A stretch of 60,178 nt of DNA from Romeriopsis navalis LEGE 11480 (GTDB lineage Bacteria; Cyanobacteriota; Cyanobacteriia; Leptolyngbyales; Leptolyngbyaceae): positions 1 through 60,178 of the forward strand of contig NZ_JADEXQ010000026.1 of NCBI RefSeq assembly GCF_015207035.1. Direction: 5' to 3'. Of this stretch, positions 43,897 through 53,096 are shown piece by piece. Numbering within the stretch: the first letter of the stretch is position 1; each line of letters starts with the position of its first letter. The notes below the pieces were generated by a model, which ran no database searches, was not told the origin of the DNA, and saw only the letters and a list, made by a program, of their open reading frames with translations. The translations under genes and the position numbers were made by a program.

Positions 43897-45504
43897 ATGG
43901 CAATGTCGAAACTGATCCATACAAAATACCGAATTTTAGGACAAGTTGGCCAAGGTCAGTTTGCCCAGGTTTTTTGTGGTGTTGACCGTGGAACTGGGAC
44001 GATCGTCGCTCTGAAAAAGCTCAACCTTCAGCGATCGCCAGCCAATCAGTTTCTCCATGAATTAAACCTACTAACCCGCTTGCGTCATCCAAATATTGTG
44101 CAGTTTTATGCACTGGACTATGATGCGACGGGCCGTTATCTAATTACGGATTATTGTGCGGGTGGAACCTTACGAGATTTAATGGAATCGGCATACCCAC
44201 TGCGATTAACCCAATGTCTTGATGTGATTATCGATGTTCTACAGGGCTTGGCCCATGCCCATGCGGGCGGTGTAATTCATTGTGACTTGAAACCGGAAAA
44301 TATTTTATTAGCACCAGTGGCCACGGGGTGGTCGGCGCGAATTGCGGATTTTGGGGTGTCGCGATTGATGGAAGATATGGTAGCCCGTGGGGCCACAGCA
44401 ATGCCGCAGGGCTCCCCGGCTTATATGGCACCGGAATCCTATTACCAGCAGTATTCCTATGCGTCGGATTTGTATGCAGTAGGAATTCTCCTATTTGAAC
44501 TGGTCGTGGGGCAACGGCCGTTTTCCGGCAGGCCCGGGGAGCTCATGGGGGCACATTTAAATCAACCGCTAGTGATGCCCGATTCGGTGCCCTTTGCATT
44601 GCGCTCTATTATCACGACAGCGTTGCAGAAGTTACCCCAGCGACGATTTGATTCCGCATCAGCGATGCTCAAGTCAGTCCGACTGGCAGCAGAGATTTTA
44701 CAAGCAACGCAGCCGGAGACATTATCGGGAGTTATTGAGTCACACCCCATCGCAGGCCACCCGCCAAAGCTCGATTTTCAGGCATGTTCGCAGAGGCCCG
44801 TGGATCAAGTGGCAACCGAACATAGTGGATTAAGCACGATCGACCCAGAAGGAAAATGGCGCGCCGTGACGCAGCCGATCGCAACGGCAGATCGTACTGT
44901 TGATGCAGCCAATACGGCCAGTCATACATTTCAGATTTTGCGCTTACCGGGACATGCGCCAGTGCATATGGCGCAGGACTGGCCGCAGCCCGAGCAGTTG
45001 ATCGCCTTAGACCAACGGCATGGATTAGCGATTCTGCCGGACTTGGAGAACCGATCGCCCAATTATCGGACGTGGCGGTTGTTCAATCGACGGGGTGGCT
45101 TTGTTGATTATTGTCGGTTACCGGCGACTGTCGGACCGCTAGTTTGCCATCAGCATGAGCCATATGGGGTGTTGACAATTTCTATAGGCGATCCGCAGGT
45201 GGCGCTATTAATTGATCTCAAACCCCTAAAAGTCAGACGCCTAACCTTCGATTTTGCCCCGGACTGCTTAGTGGCGATGGACTGTGGCTATGCATTAGCA
45301 AATCGATCGGGTCAACTGCTGATCCTGGATGAGGCAGGGGAACCCCTGAGCCAGTGTCAACTATTTGATGACTCAGAGCGTGAATTGATCAGCATCACCG
45401 CATTAGACCCAAACCAATTAGCGATTGTGACGGATGTGGGTACGAAGCATTTTCGATCGGTGATTGATGTAGCGCAATTACTCCCGACTGAGGTAGCTGA
45501 CTGA
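43897..45504 (+). CDS. Serine/threonine protein kinase, SpkG-like (Slr0152-like)
   Basis: About 535 residues. The kinase domain covers roughly 5-270: glycine loop GQVGQGQFAQVF, catalytic lysine in VALKKL, HCDLKPEN (catalytic loop, with C in place of R, so probably RD-independent), DFGVSR, and APESY. The C-terminal half (270-535) lacks membrane segments and looks like a beta-rich repeat domain (LRLPGHAPVHMA, GLAILPDLENRSPNY). In Synechocystis the kinase SpkG closes the pap operon. Here it follows the pentapeptide-V4R fusion, at the second locus. Start taken at the ATG near 43897. Confidence 0.87.
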   Translation: MAMSKLIHTKYRILGQVGQGQFAQVFCGVDRGTGTIVALKKLNLQRSPANQFLHELNLLTRLRHPNIVQFYALDYDATGRYLITDYCAGGTLRDLMESAYPLRLTQCLDVIIDVLQGLAHAHAGGVIHCDLKPENILLAPVATGWSARIADFGVSRLMEDMVARGATAMPQGSPAYMAPESYYQQYSYASDLYAVGILLFELVVGQRPFSGRPGELMGAHLNQPLVMPDSVPFALRSIITTALQKLPQRRFDSASAMLKSVRLAAEILQATQPETLSGVIESHPIAGHPPKLDFQACSQRPVDQVATEHSGLSTIDPEGKWRAVTQPIATADRTVDAANTASHTFQILRLPGHAPVHMAQDWPQPEQLIALDQRHGLAILPDLENRSPNYRTWRLFNRRGGFVDYCRLPATVGPLVCHQHEPYGVLTISIGDPQVALLIDLKPLKVRRLTFDFAPDCLVAMDCGYALANRSGQLLILDEAGEPLSQCQLFDDSERELISITALDPNQLAIVTDVGTKHFRSVIDVAQLLPTEVAD

Positions 45505-45726
45505 TACCGACTCAACCAATGTTGTGTCAAAGATATATTGCGCTGTGCGGATCGTGGGTGAGCGATCGCGAAAAGCTAAATAAATAGACTAACGTGTCGT
45601 GCTCAAGATTTTTCTATCGCGACGGCATATGTTGCGCTGCTCAATCGTTACGAATTTAGAGGAAGCACCCGCTTGTGAATGGCAAGGAACTGCTTCCTTC
45701 AACCCATGATGAGGCAAGGAGTTCCC

Positions 45727-47604
45727 ATGAAAAACAGCATTTTAGCAAGTTCAATTGCGCTTGGCGTTATGACATCACTGGCGGCAGTCAGTCCGACGAT
45801 GGCAGCGAATATTGACGATCCCAATAGCGTTGCTTGGTCATCGATTCGGGGATATAGCAGTGCTGATTTTGGCAAATATTTTCAGCAGAAAAAAGCGCAG
45901 GGTTATCGAGTGATTGACCTTGAGGTTGATCGAATTGGCGGGAAGACCCGCTACTCCGCCGTCTGGCAATACAACAGTGATAAACGCGGTTGGGCCAGCT
46001 ATCGCAATATGACAAATGCGCAATTTAGTCAGCGTTGGAAAGATTTTCGCAAACAAGGCTATCGACTGATTGATCAAGAGTCTTACAAAATTGGTGGTAA
46101 GCGATTGTACGCCGGGGTGTGGGTACAGAACAAAGAAAATACCCCCTGGGTTTCCTATCGCAATGTCGATAGTGCTGCGTTTTCCAAGCGGTTTAAGACC
46201 TACCAGAAGCAGGGTTACCGCATGGTGGACGTAGAAGCCTATCCCAGTGGGAGTAAGACGCTGTACTCGGCAATTTGGGTCAAGAATCAGCCAAATTTGG
46301 GTTGGGCAGAATATCGGAATATGTCAGCTTCTAGCTATGCCAAAAGGTTCAAAGATTTTCAAAAGCAAGGTTATCGTGTCGCGGATTTAGAATCCTATCG
46401 TCAGGGTGGTCGCCAAAAGTATGCCGCGATCTGGGTGAAGAATACCAACGGTCGGGGCTGGGCGGCCCGGCGGGATATGAGTGCGACGTGGTTTGGGAAT
46501 TATTGGAAGACTTACCGGGATCAGGGCTATCGCTTAGTTGACTTTGAAGCCTACCCGACAATCGGTGGAACACGCTATGCGGGCGTCTGGCGACAGAATA
46601 ATGATCGCCGCAATTGGTCAGGCCGAACCGGGGTAGACCAAGCGATCGCCGCATATAAAAAACGCAATGGCTTGCCAGGCATCAGCGTCGTGATTCAAAA
46701 GCACGGTAAGACGCTCTATGCACGTGGGTTTGGCTATGCCGATACGATCAAAAAGAAGGTGGCACATGCGGATACAATTTATCGCTTAGCCTCGGTGAGT
46801 AAGCCGATCACAGGTTTGTTAGCAATGCGTCAGGTCGAACAACGGCGGCTGAATCTTGATGCCCCAACCCGGCGTTATCTGCCCAGTATGCCGGGGTTCC
46901 ATACCCACAAAATTCGCCAGTTGATGAATCATCAGTCGGGAATTTGTCATTATGCGGAGTGTGGTAGTGGGTGGCGTGGTCAGACTTTCAACACTGCCTT
47001 CGCCGCCATCCAGAAGTATGAGAAGCAGCCCTTGCTATTTACGCCGGGGACAAAGGTTGATTACAGCACCCATGCTTTTAGCGTATTAGCAGCGGTGTTG
47101 GAGAAGCGATCGGGGCGTTCCTATAGTGCTTTGTTTACCCGCGATATCACTAACCGTTTAGGGTTACCAACCCTCAGACCCGAGAATCGCAAGGTGAAAA
47201 ATGCGAATCGATCGTTGGTTTATAGTGGAGCGGTGCCGGTGCCAGCCGATAATTTGAGCTGGAAGTTTGCCGGGGGCGGGATTGAATCGTCGGCCGTTGA
47301 TTTAACCAAGCTTGGGACGAAGTTATTGCAAGGTCGGGTAATCTCTAATGCCAGCCGCACACAAATGTGGACAAACTCGACGTTGAATAACGGCAACCGC
47401 TCGGGATATGGATTGGTATGGAGCTTGGGTAGCCATCGTGGCAAGGCAATTGCTTCGCATGGCGGCGCCCAATTGGGCGCCCGATCACACTGGCGAATTT
47501 ATCGCAATGATGGCATCGTAATTTCGATTTTGTCGAATCGCAATAATGGCAATCCCAGTGGGTTAGCCGATCAGATTGGCACGATCGTCCTGAATGCGCG
47601 ATAG
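45727..47604 (+). CDS. Secreted tandem-repeat plus beta-lactamase-fold hydrolase (polyglycine-hydrolase-like)
   Basis: About 625 residues. A signal peptide (MKNSILASSIALGVMTSLAAVSPTMAA) is followed by five or six tandem repeats of about 50 residues, each with GYR[VL][IV]D.E and Y[AS]A.WV.N, ending in W. Then comes a serine beta-lactamase-fold domain: SVSK with S356-K359, a YST motif, and HGGAQLG near the C-terminus. Repeats of this kind joined to a class C-type domain are known from fungal polyglycine hydrolases. AAGGAG lies 5 bases before the ATG. Substrate unknown; probably a peptidase acting outside the cell. Confidence 0.85.
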   Translation: MKNSILASSIALGVMTSLAAVSPTMAANIDDPNSVAWSSIRGYSSADFGKYFQQKKAQGYRVIDLEVDRIGGKTRYSAVWQYNSDKRGWASYRNMTNAQFSQRWKDFRKQGYRLIDQESYKIGGKRLYAGVWVQNKENTPWVSYRNVDSAAFSKRFKTYQKQGYRMVDVEAYPSGSKTLYSAIWVKNQPNLGWAEYRNMSASSYAKRFKDFQKQGYRVADLESYRQGGRQKYAAIWVKNTNGRGWAARRDMSATWFGNYWKTYRDQGYRLVDFEAYPTIGGTRYAGVWRQNNDRRNWSGRTGVDQAIAAYKKRNGLPGISVVIQKHGKTLYARGFGYADTIKKKVAHADTIYRLASVSKPITGLLAMRQVEQRRLNLDAPTRRYLPSMPGFHTHKIRQLMNHQSGICHYAECGSGWRGQTFNTAFAAIQKYEKQPLLFTPGTKVDYSTHAFSVLAAVLEKRSGRSYSALFTRDITNRLGLPTLRPENRKVKNANRSLVYSGAVPVPADNLSWKFAGGGIESSAVDLTKLGTKLLQGRVISNASRTQMWTNSTLNNGNRSGYGLVWSLGSHRGKAIASHGGAQLGARSHWRIYRNDGIVISILSNRNNGNPSGLADQIGTIVLNAR

Positions 47605-47637
47605 GGGTCCATCGCGTTTGTGATGCATATGGCCTGA

Positions 47638-47756
47638 CTCAAGGTGCGGGGTTCAACTCCCACCTTGAGCTGAAACTCAAGGCACATCGCCCAAGTCCGT
47701 TTTAACGGACTGAAAAAAGCGAGCATGGGTCTTTAAACCCGTTTACACGGGTTTAA
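47638..47756. repeat. Cluster of REP-like hairpins
   Basis: Three hairpins in a row: CTCAAGGTG/CACCTTGAG (47638-47669), AGTCCGT/ACGGACT with TTTA loop (47694-47711, followed by AAAAAA), and a 10-base stem TTAAACCCGT/ACGGGTTTAA with TTAC loop (47733-47756). They sit between convergent genes and may serve as terminators. The similar stem style suggests a dispersed intergenic repeat. Confidence 0.65.
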
Positions 47757-47844
47757 GCTGTGAGTCTCGAAGTTCAGTCCGGGATGGGAGTCGGGCGCAG
47801 TTACGTCAATCGATGGAAGGGTAGCAATCTAGCAAAATACGCAG

Positions 47845-48348
47845 CTATAAGGCGACGCCGGGCATAAAGGGAATATCGGTGGGACCGAGGTCAAGATTGA
47901 GCTGTGAGAGGAGGGTCGTAATTTGGCCGCGATGGTGGGTTTGATGGTTGAACATATGCGTGACGATCGTCCAGTTAGGCACCGTCCGCGTCTGGCCATC
48001 GACTTTGCTGGTGTAGGTAATCAATGCCTCTAACCAGTCAGGGGAGAGGGCCGTTGACCAGGCAATCAGCCGCCGATCAACGAGAATTCGTTCTTGCCAA
48101 AGTTCGGTAAAGTCGGAGTGCCGATCGATGCCGAAGTCAGGCATTTCCTCGGGGTATCCGGTAAACCGAGAAAGAAAGGCTAAATCGCCATATAGTAAGT
48201 GATTGAGGGTGCGATGAATCGAGCCAAAAAACGCGCCCATATTGCGTTTGCGCTGTGCGTCAGGAATGGTATCACATAGTTGGTAGAGGCGTGTATTCAT
48301 CCATTGGTTGTAGCGTGACATGAGGTCGCAGTATTCAGTCGTCAGCAT
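47845..48348 (-). CDS. DinB family protein
   Basis: About 167 residues from ATG 48348; the longer frame runs into the upstream gene. It has a DinB four-helix pattern with metal-binding histidines: IHRTLNHLLYGD and HMFNHQTHHRGQITTLL. Members of the family bind zinc or nickel and some act in thiol-dependent transfer. It is the last of a minus-strand run of four small genes. Confidence 0.87.
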   Translation of the reverse strand: MLTTEYCDLMSRYNQWMNTRLYQLCDTIPDAQRKRNMGAFFGSIHRTLNHLLYGDLAFLSRFTGYPEEMPDFGIDRHSDFTELWQERILVDRRLIAWSTALSPDWLEALITYTSKVDGQTRTVPNWTIVTHMFNHQTHHRGQITTLLSQLNLDLGPTDIPFMPGVAL

Positions 48349-48383
48349 TCCAATACCATCGAGGGTCGCGTCAGTCTTTGATT

Positions 48384-48869
48384 TTACGTTGCTGGGGGAC
48401 GGCTTGGCATCCACTGCAAGTAGCAACGGTGGCCTTGGCGATCAATAATTGCGGCACCGAGGCGATCGTAGAACTGTAATCCCCGAGGATTGCGATCGTC
48501 GGCGGTCCAAGCCAAATGAGCACAATTATGGGATTGAGCGATTTGCGCCAGTTGCGCCATCAAGGCCGCACCCGCACCTTGGCTCCGCTGAGTCGCCTCG
48601 ACGAACAAATCATCGAGCCAAATACTCGGTTGTCCAGCGAAGGAAGAATAACGGAAACCATAGAGGGCAAAGCCGATTGCCTGATTGTGATATTCAGCCA
48701 ATAGCACCTGCGCAAATGAGGTTGGGCCAAACAGCGTTTGCTGAATCTTCGCAGGCGATGTCCCGAGGATGCCGGAATAGGCCCCAACTGAACGATCGAA
48801 CTCCGATTTCTTTTGGATAAACTGGTAAATCAACGCGACATCAGCGGGAGTCGCATCTCGGATATTCAT
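48384..48869 (-). CDS. GNAT family N-acetyltransferase
   Basis: A 161-residue GNAT protein beginning MNIRDATPADVALIYQFI, with WLDDLFVEATQRSQGAGAALMAQLAQIA (acetyl-CoA loop) and GLQFYDRLGAAIIDRQGHRCYL. This resembles spermidine/diamine-acetyltransferase-like members, but substrate is unknown. It lies 14 bases from the TfoX-type gene, suggesting an operon. Confidence 0.87.
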   Translation of the reverse strand: MNIRDATPADVALIYQFIQKKSEFDRSVGAYSGILGTSPAKIQQTLFGPTSFAQVLLAEYHNQAIGFALYGFRYSSFAGQPSIWLDDLFVEATQRSQGAGAALMAQLAQIAQSHNCAHLAWTADDRNPRGLQFYDRLGAAIIDRQGHRCYLQWMPSRPPAT

Positions 48870-48883
48870 ATATTTCGCGAAGA

Positions 48884-49222
48884 TTACTTGGGCTTCTTGG
48901 GTTTATACGATCGACGGGCCGCATCATAAGCACGTTGTCCCCAGAGTTCCGCTTGCGTCGCACTATCCATGATTTCTTCCGGGGCAAGATGATAGGACAT
49001 TTTCATCACTTTTCCCTTTTTGTCATATTCAAAGGCACCTAACTGCCGTTCCTCAAAGTAATGGATCGAGGCTTTATCCACCTTGAGGTACAGCGTGTCA
49101 TCAGCAATCAAGCCAAACATTAAACCATTGTGGTAGATGCCATGACCGCCAAACATTTTGCGCGACGTGATCGGGCCTAGGGGTGAAAAAATTTCTTTCA
49201 AGTGTTCCACGAATTCACTCAT
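48884..49222 (-). CDS. TfoX/Sxy N-terminal domain protein
   Basis: A 112-residue protein with TSRKMFGGHGIYHNGLMFGLIADDTLYLKVD, the core of the TfoX N-terminal domain, then AYDAARRSYKPKKPK. It lacks the C-terminal TfoX domain. Full TfoX controls competence in gamma-proteobacteria; single-domain cyanobacterial members have no known role. Confidence 0.87.
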   Translation of the reverse strand: MSEFVEHLKEIFSPLGPITSRKMFGGHGIYHNGLMFGLIADDTLYLKVDKASIHYFEERQLGAFEYDKKGKVMKMSYHLAPEEIMDSATQAELWGQRAYDAARRSYKPKKPK

Positions 49223-49303
49223 GGCTTTGGTTAACTGTAGTTTGAACTAATTGGTTCGAGTATAGCGAATGGCTTGATGCGGCGATTTACACGGCGTTGG
49301 GAT

Positions 49304-50263
49304 TTAATCAATTGTGATTTTAGTCAGCCATGCCGCATGGTGGGGATGCGCCCCAGCCAAAACGGTTTGCATCGCGGCCTGGAGCTTGCGGGTGATCGGT
49401 CGAGCTGTAGTAAATGTCTGGTTTTCGATCCGCAAGACGGGCGTAATCTGGGCGGCGGTGCCACAGAGAAATACTTCGTCCGCAATCACCAATTCGGATT
49501 TGTCTACGGGCTGCTCGATTACAGGAATGCCTTCCCCTCGTGCCAGCGTCATCACACTGTCACGGGTAATGCCTTCCAGAATATCTTGATCGATACTGGG
49601 CGTAATCAATTGCCCATTACGAACAATAAAAATATTCATCGCCGAGGCTTCGCTCACCTTGCCCTGGGAATTGAGCATAATCGCTTCATCAAATCCAGAT
49701 TCGATCGCCTCTGATTTCGCGAGGGCGGAGGCAATATAGGCAGCACTGCTTTTGCCGCGCAGGGGTTGGCTCCGATCTTCCTGCCGCGACCACGAACTAA
49801 TCCGGCAACGGACACCATCCCCCGACAAATATGCGTCCATTTCAACACCGTAGATCAGCAGGTCTTTGTCGATCGCATGGACGCGCGGGGCAATACCAAG
49901 ACTTGAGGTGTAAATCAGGGGACGGATATAAAACGGCTGCTGGGGGCGGTTTTGCTGAATGAAGTGGATGATGGTTGCCTGCAACTCGGCAGCCGTGACC
50001 GTGTAGTTGAGATATTTGGCACTGTGGCTGAGACGTTGACAGTGGGCATCGAGCCGGAAAACGCTCACGTGACCAGATTGACTCGGCCACCCGCGAATCC
50101 CCCCGAGGACGGCAGTGCCATAGTGCAAAGCATGGGTCGCGATGGAAATTTGGGCCTGCGCGAAAGGCACAAGTTTCCCTTGGAAATACGCCTGGGGCAA
50201 GAAGGTGAGTGACTGGGCCGCAGTGGGCGCAGCAATCGTTGAGGCGGTCATGGGCATCACCAT
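49304..50263 (-). CDS. ilvE: Branched-chain amino acid aminotransferase IlvE
   Basis: A 319-residue class IV PLP aminotransferase, the last step of valine, leucine and isoleucine synthesis. Seen: ATHALHYGTAVLGGIRGW, the PLP lysine in RGKSSAAYIASALAKSEA, EGITRDSVMTLA, and CGTAAQITPV. Several in-frame ATGs are available in the first codons. A 24-base perfect palindrome lies about 30 bases upstream. The divergent TrmB-type regulator could be its controller. Confidence 0.92.
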   Translation of the reverse strand: MVMPMTASTIAAPTAAQSLTFLPQAYFQGKLVPFAQAQISIATHALHYGTAVLGGIRGWPSQSGHVSVFRLDAHCQRLSHSAKYLNYTVTAAELQATIIHFIQQNRPQQPFYIRPLIYTSSLGIAPRVHAIDKDLLIYGVEMDAYLSGDGVRCRISSWSRQEDRSQPLRGKSSAAYIASALAKSEAIESGFDEAIMLNSQGKVSEASAMNIFIVRNGQLITPSIDQDILEGITRDSVMTLARGEGIPVIEQPVDKSELVIADEVFLCGTAAQITPVLRIENQTFTTARPITRKLQAAMQTVLAGAHPHHAAWLTKITID

Positions 50264-50594
50264 TTGTTGTGGATTGAAGATGCTTCAAATAATGACACCA
50301 CTAATTAGTGGTGTCAAATTTAAATTGTCAACTTTATGCTGAAAAGGACGTTTGAAGCAGCTCTAGGTAAGGCATTTTGAGACTGTCTGCCGTATTAGAA
50401 AATTAATGCTGCGGGACTGTCGCGCTTTGGCGGCAATTGCGAGAAATGATCGAATTCCTCAAGTTGTGAGCAGAATTGGGCGAAAATGATCCACCGATCG
50501 TTGCGACAGATCGATAATTCGGCCTTATCCTATGTGCCAGTGAATGAATGTTGTGGGCTGCCGATCGTCGGGAGCTTGTCTGAGGTGCTGAATT
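50264..50594. other. Divergent promoter region ilvE / TrmB-type gene
   Basis: About 330 bases without a gene between ilvE and the regulator. The palindrome at 50293-50316 is the main feature. Confidence 0.5.
50293..50316. promoter_or_regulatory. 24-bp perfect palindrome upstream of ilvE
   Basis: Half-site TGACACCACTAA is repeated exactly in inverted form with no spacer. At about 30 bases before the ilvE start it could be an operator or a leader hairpin; no T-run follows on the minus strand close enough for a terminator. Confidence 0.65.
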
Positions 50595-51404
50595 ATGAAT
50601 GATCAAAAAACGCTAGAAAGTCTGGGGAATCTGGGGCTCACGAAGTATGAGTCGGCGGTGTACCGGACTTTGTTGGAGCGTCAAGACTTTACGCCAACCC
50701 AGTTGGCCACGCGGGCTCAAGTGCCCCGACAGCGAATTTATGATGTGCTGTCTTCGTTGGTCGATCGCGGTTTATGTATCGAACGGCATTCCGGCAAGCA
50801 ACGACTGTTTAGTGCGGTGAATCCGGCAGTGGCATTACCGACGTTGTTGCAAACGAAGCAGGAACAGTTCGACGCAGAAATTACGCAGCAGAAACAGCAA
50901 GCAGAATTGATGGTCAAGGCGTTAGCACCGCTTTATGCCGCAGGTAATGACACCCAGGATCCGTTGGCATACATTGATGTGTTGTCCGAGCCGAATCGGA
51001 TCGTCGATCGGGGAGCGCAGTTGGCCGAATCGGTGGAGCAGAGTATTTGTGTATTCTTTACCCACCCATCACTGATGAGTTATGAGGATGGACTGAAACT
51101 GGTGAAAGGGCCGATCGATCGAGGGATTAGTTATCGATCGGTATATGAGAAAAGTATGTGGGAAGACCCCAGTAGCCGAGAATTTATTCAACAGTGCCAA
51201 GCATGGGGACAAGCAGTGCGGTTTGTGCCAGAGTTGCCGTTTAAGATGCAATTATTTGATGATCAGGTGACCTTATTATCGTTACAAGATCCATTGGCTG
51301 GTAATCCAAGTTTTACAGCTTTATGTGTGACTCATCCAGGATTAGCAAAGATGTTGCAGATTTCGTTTGAGGTGATGTGGCGATCGGGGGTCGAACAGTT
51401 ATAG
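50595..51404 (+). CDS. TrmB family transcriptional regulator
   Basis: A 269-residue protein. The N-terminal winged helix (LGNLGLTKYESAVYRTLLERQDFTPTQLATRAQVPRQRIYDVLSSLVDRGLC) is the TrmB signature. A coiled-coil linker (TKQEQFDAEITQQKQQAELM) follows, then an effector domain of phospholipase D-like fold (AQLAESVEQSICVFF, RGISYRSVYEK). TrmB proteins often sense sugars. Divergent to ilvE, so it may act on the palindrome in between. Confidence 0.87.
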   Translation: MNDQKTLESLGNLGLTKYESAVYRTLLERQDFTPTQLATRAQVPRQRIYDVLSSLVDRGLCIERHSGKQRLFSAVNPAVALPTLLQTKQEQFDAEITQQKQQAELMVKALAPLYAAGNDTQDPLAYIDVLSEPNRIVDRGAQLAESVEQSICVFFTHPSLMSYEDGLKLVKGPIDRGISYRSVYEKSMWEDPSSREFIQQCQAWGQAVRFVPELPFKMQLFDDQVTLLSLQDPLAGNPSFTALCVTHPGLAKMLQISFEVMWRSGVEQL

Positions 51405-51421
51405 CCTCTTCGATTGAAAGG

Positions 51422-51480
51422 AAAAGCATTCGGGGTATTCACCAGGCCATAATGCCTGATGTTATTTCCCGAATGCTTTT
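51422..51480. terminator. Bidirectional terminator between TrmB-type gene and gltD
   Basis: Outer arms AAAAGCATTCGGG (51422-51434) and CCCGAATGCTTTT (51468-51480) are perfect, with an inner stem CAGGC/GCCTG. T-runs occur in both directions (CTTTT on plus, CTTTTCCTTT on minus), and the two genes converge here. Confidence 0.88.
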
Positions 51481-51521
51481 GCTGAATAGATATCGTTTAA
51501 TCGTCCGGCGTGACAGCGAGT

Positions 51522-53009
51522 CTAGGGCAAATTCGTCACGCCCATAAGAAACTTATCGCAAGCCTTAGCCACACCGCGACCTTCATTGAAGGCCCAAACG
51601 ACAAGGCTCTGGCCACGCCGACAGTCGCCAGCGGCAAAGACACCGGGGATGCTAGTGGCATAATCGCCATGCTCCGCCTTGATATTGCTGCGACCATCGC
51701 GCTCTAGCCCCAAGCTCTCCAGCATCGGCTGCTCCGGCCCCAGGAAGCCCATTGCCAGTAAAACCAACTGCGCCGGAACGACTTTCTCCGTCCCTTCCAT
51801 GTGCTTAGGAATAAACCGACCTTCGGCGTTGCGCGTCCATTCGACTTCCACGGTATGCACCGCTTTGACATGACCTTTCTCATCACTTTCAAACTTTGTT
51901 GCCGTCGTGGTATATACCCGTGGGTCATCACCAAACCGCGCCGCCGACTCTTCTTGGCCATAGTCCAACTTATAGACCTTCGGCCATTCGGGCCAAGGAT
52001 TACTCTCAGCCCGCTCATCCGGCGCTTTGGGCATAATTTCCACTTGGGTCATGCTATTGCAACCGTGACGAATCGAGGTACCCACACAGTCAGTCCCCGT
52101 GTCACCCCCACCAATGATCACCACATCTTTGCCCGCTGCGGAGATAAAGCCTTCAACCGGTTCACCTTCATTCAAAACGGTTTTGGTATTGGCGGTGAGA
52201 AATTCCATCGCGAAGTGGATGCCAGTTGATTCGCGCCCTTCGATCGGCAAATCTCGGGGCTTCGTGGCACCGGTACAAAGCACCACGGCATCAAAGTCTT
52301 CGACCAATTGCTGGGCCGTCACGTCTTTACCAATTTCCGTATTGCAAACGAAATTCACGCCTTCCGCCACAAGCTGATCAAGGCGACGTTGCACCACCTC
52401 TTGCTTATCCAGCTTCATGTTAGGAATGCCATACATCAGCAGTCCACCGGGCCGATCGGCCCGTTCATAGACCGTCACCGTATGACCGGCTTGATTCAAC
52501 TGGGCCGCAGCGGATAATCCAGCGGGACCCGAACCGACGATCGCCACTTTTTTGCCAGTGCGCTTTTCGGGGGGATTGGGCGTAATCCAACCGTTTTCCC
52601 ACCCCTTATCGGCGATTGAGCATTCGATGTTCTTAATCGTCACGGGCGGATTGTTAATCCCCAACACGCAGGAACCCTCGCAGGGCGCGGGGCAAACCCG
52701 ACCCGTGAACTCGGGGAAATTGTTAGTGCGGTGTAGCCGATCGAGGGCTTCTTCCCACAGTCCCCGATAGATTAAGTCATTCCACTCGGGAATCAGGTTG
52801 TTGATTGGACAACCGCTGGCCATATTGTTGATCAACGTGCCGCTATGGCAGAAGGGGACACCACAGTCCATGCAGCGAGCGCCCTGTTGCCGCAGCCTTT
52901 CGTCGGGCAGGGGAACGTGAAATTCATCCCAGTTGCGAATCCGATCCTTGGGATCGAGGTCCGTGGGGAGTTCGCGCAGGAATTCGATAAAGCCGGTTGG
53001 TTTTCCCAT
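51522..53009 (-). CDS. gltD: Glutamate synthase small subunit GltD
   Basis: A 495-residue flavoprotein. The N-terminal 4Fe-4S region has [23 protein letters not shown] and [12 protein letters not shown]. The FAD site is [22 protein letters not shown] and the NADPH site [21 protein letters not shown]. It passes electrons from NADPH to the large subunit. It lies 87 bases after gltB with a hairpin between, so the two form an operon with possible polarity. Confidence 0.96.
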   Translation of the reverse strand: MGKPTGFIEFLRELPTDLDPKDRIRNWDEFHVPLPDERLRQQGARCMDCGVPFCHSGTLINNMASGCPINNLIPEWNDLIYRGLWEEALDRLHRTNNFPEFTGRVCPAPCEGSCVLGINNPPVTIKNIECSIADKGWENGWITPNPPEKRTGKKVAIVGSGPAGLSAAAQLNQAGHTVTVYERADRPGGLLMYGIPNMKLDKQEVVQRRLDQLVAEGVNFVCNTEIGKDVTAQQLVEDFDAVVLCTGATKPRDLPIEGRESTGIHFAMEFLTANTKTVLNEGEPVEGFISAAGKDVVIIGGGDTGTDCVGTSIRHGCNSMTQVEIMPKAPDERAESNPWPEWPKVYKLDYGQEESAARFGDDPRVYTTTATKFESDEKGHVKAVHTVEVEWTRNAEGRFIPKHMEGTEKVVPAQLVLLAMGFLGPEQPMLESLGLERDGRSNIKAEHGDYATSIPGVFAAGDCRRGQSLVVWAFNEGRGVAKACDKFLMGVTNLP

Positions 53010-53052
53010 GATTTTGGTTATGTCTCAAATTGAATTAATGCTGAAATGCTGG

Positions 53053-53077
53053 TTCCCCCGGACTATTCGCGGGGGAG
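53053..53077 (-). other. Hairpin between gltB and gltD
   Basis: A GC-rich stem (CCCCC on one side, GGGGG on the other) with a short loop, inside the 87-base gap. It has no T-run; it may lower gltD expression or protect gltB mRNA. Confidence 0.5.
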
Positions 53078-53096
53078 GGAATGCGTCATCCGCCGG

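Noticed and set aside
47638-47669. tRNA-like T-arm sequence
   Set aside because: GGGTTCAACTCCC resembles a T-arm, but there is no D-arm, anticodon arm or acceptor pairing at tRNA distance; it is a simple hairpin.
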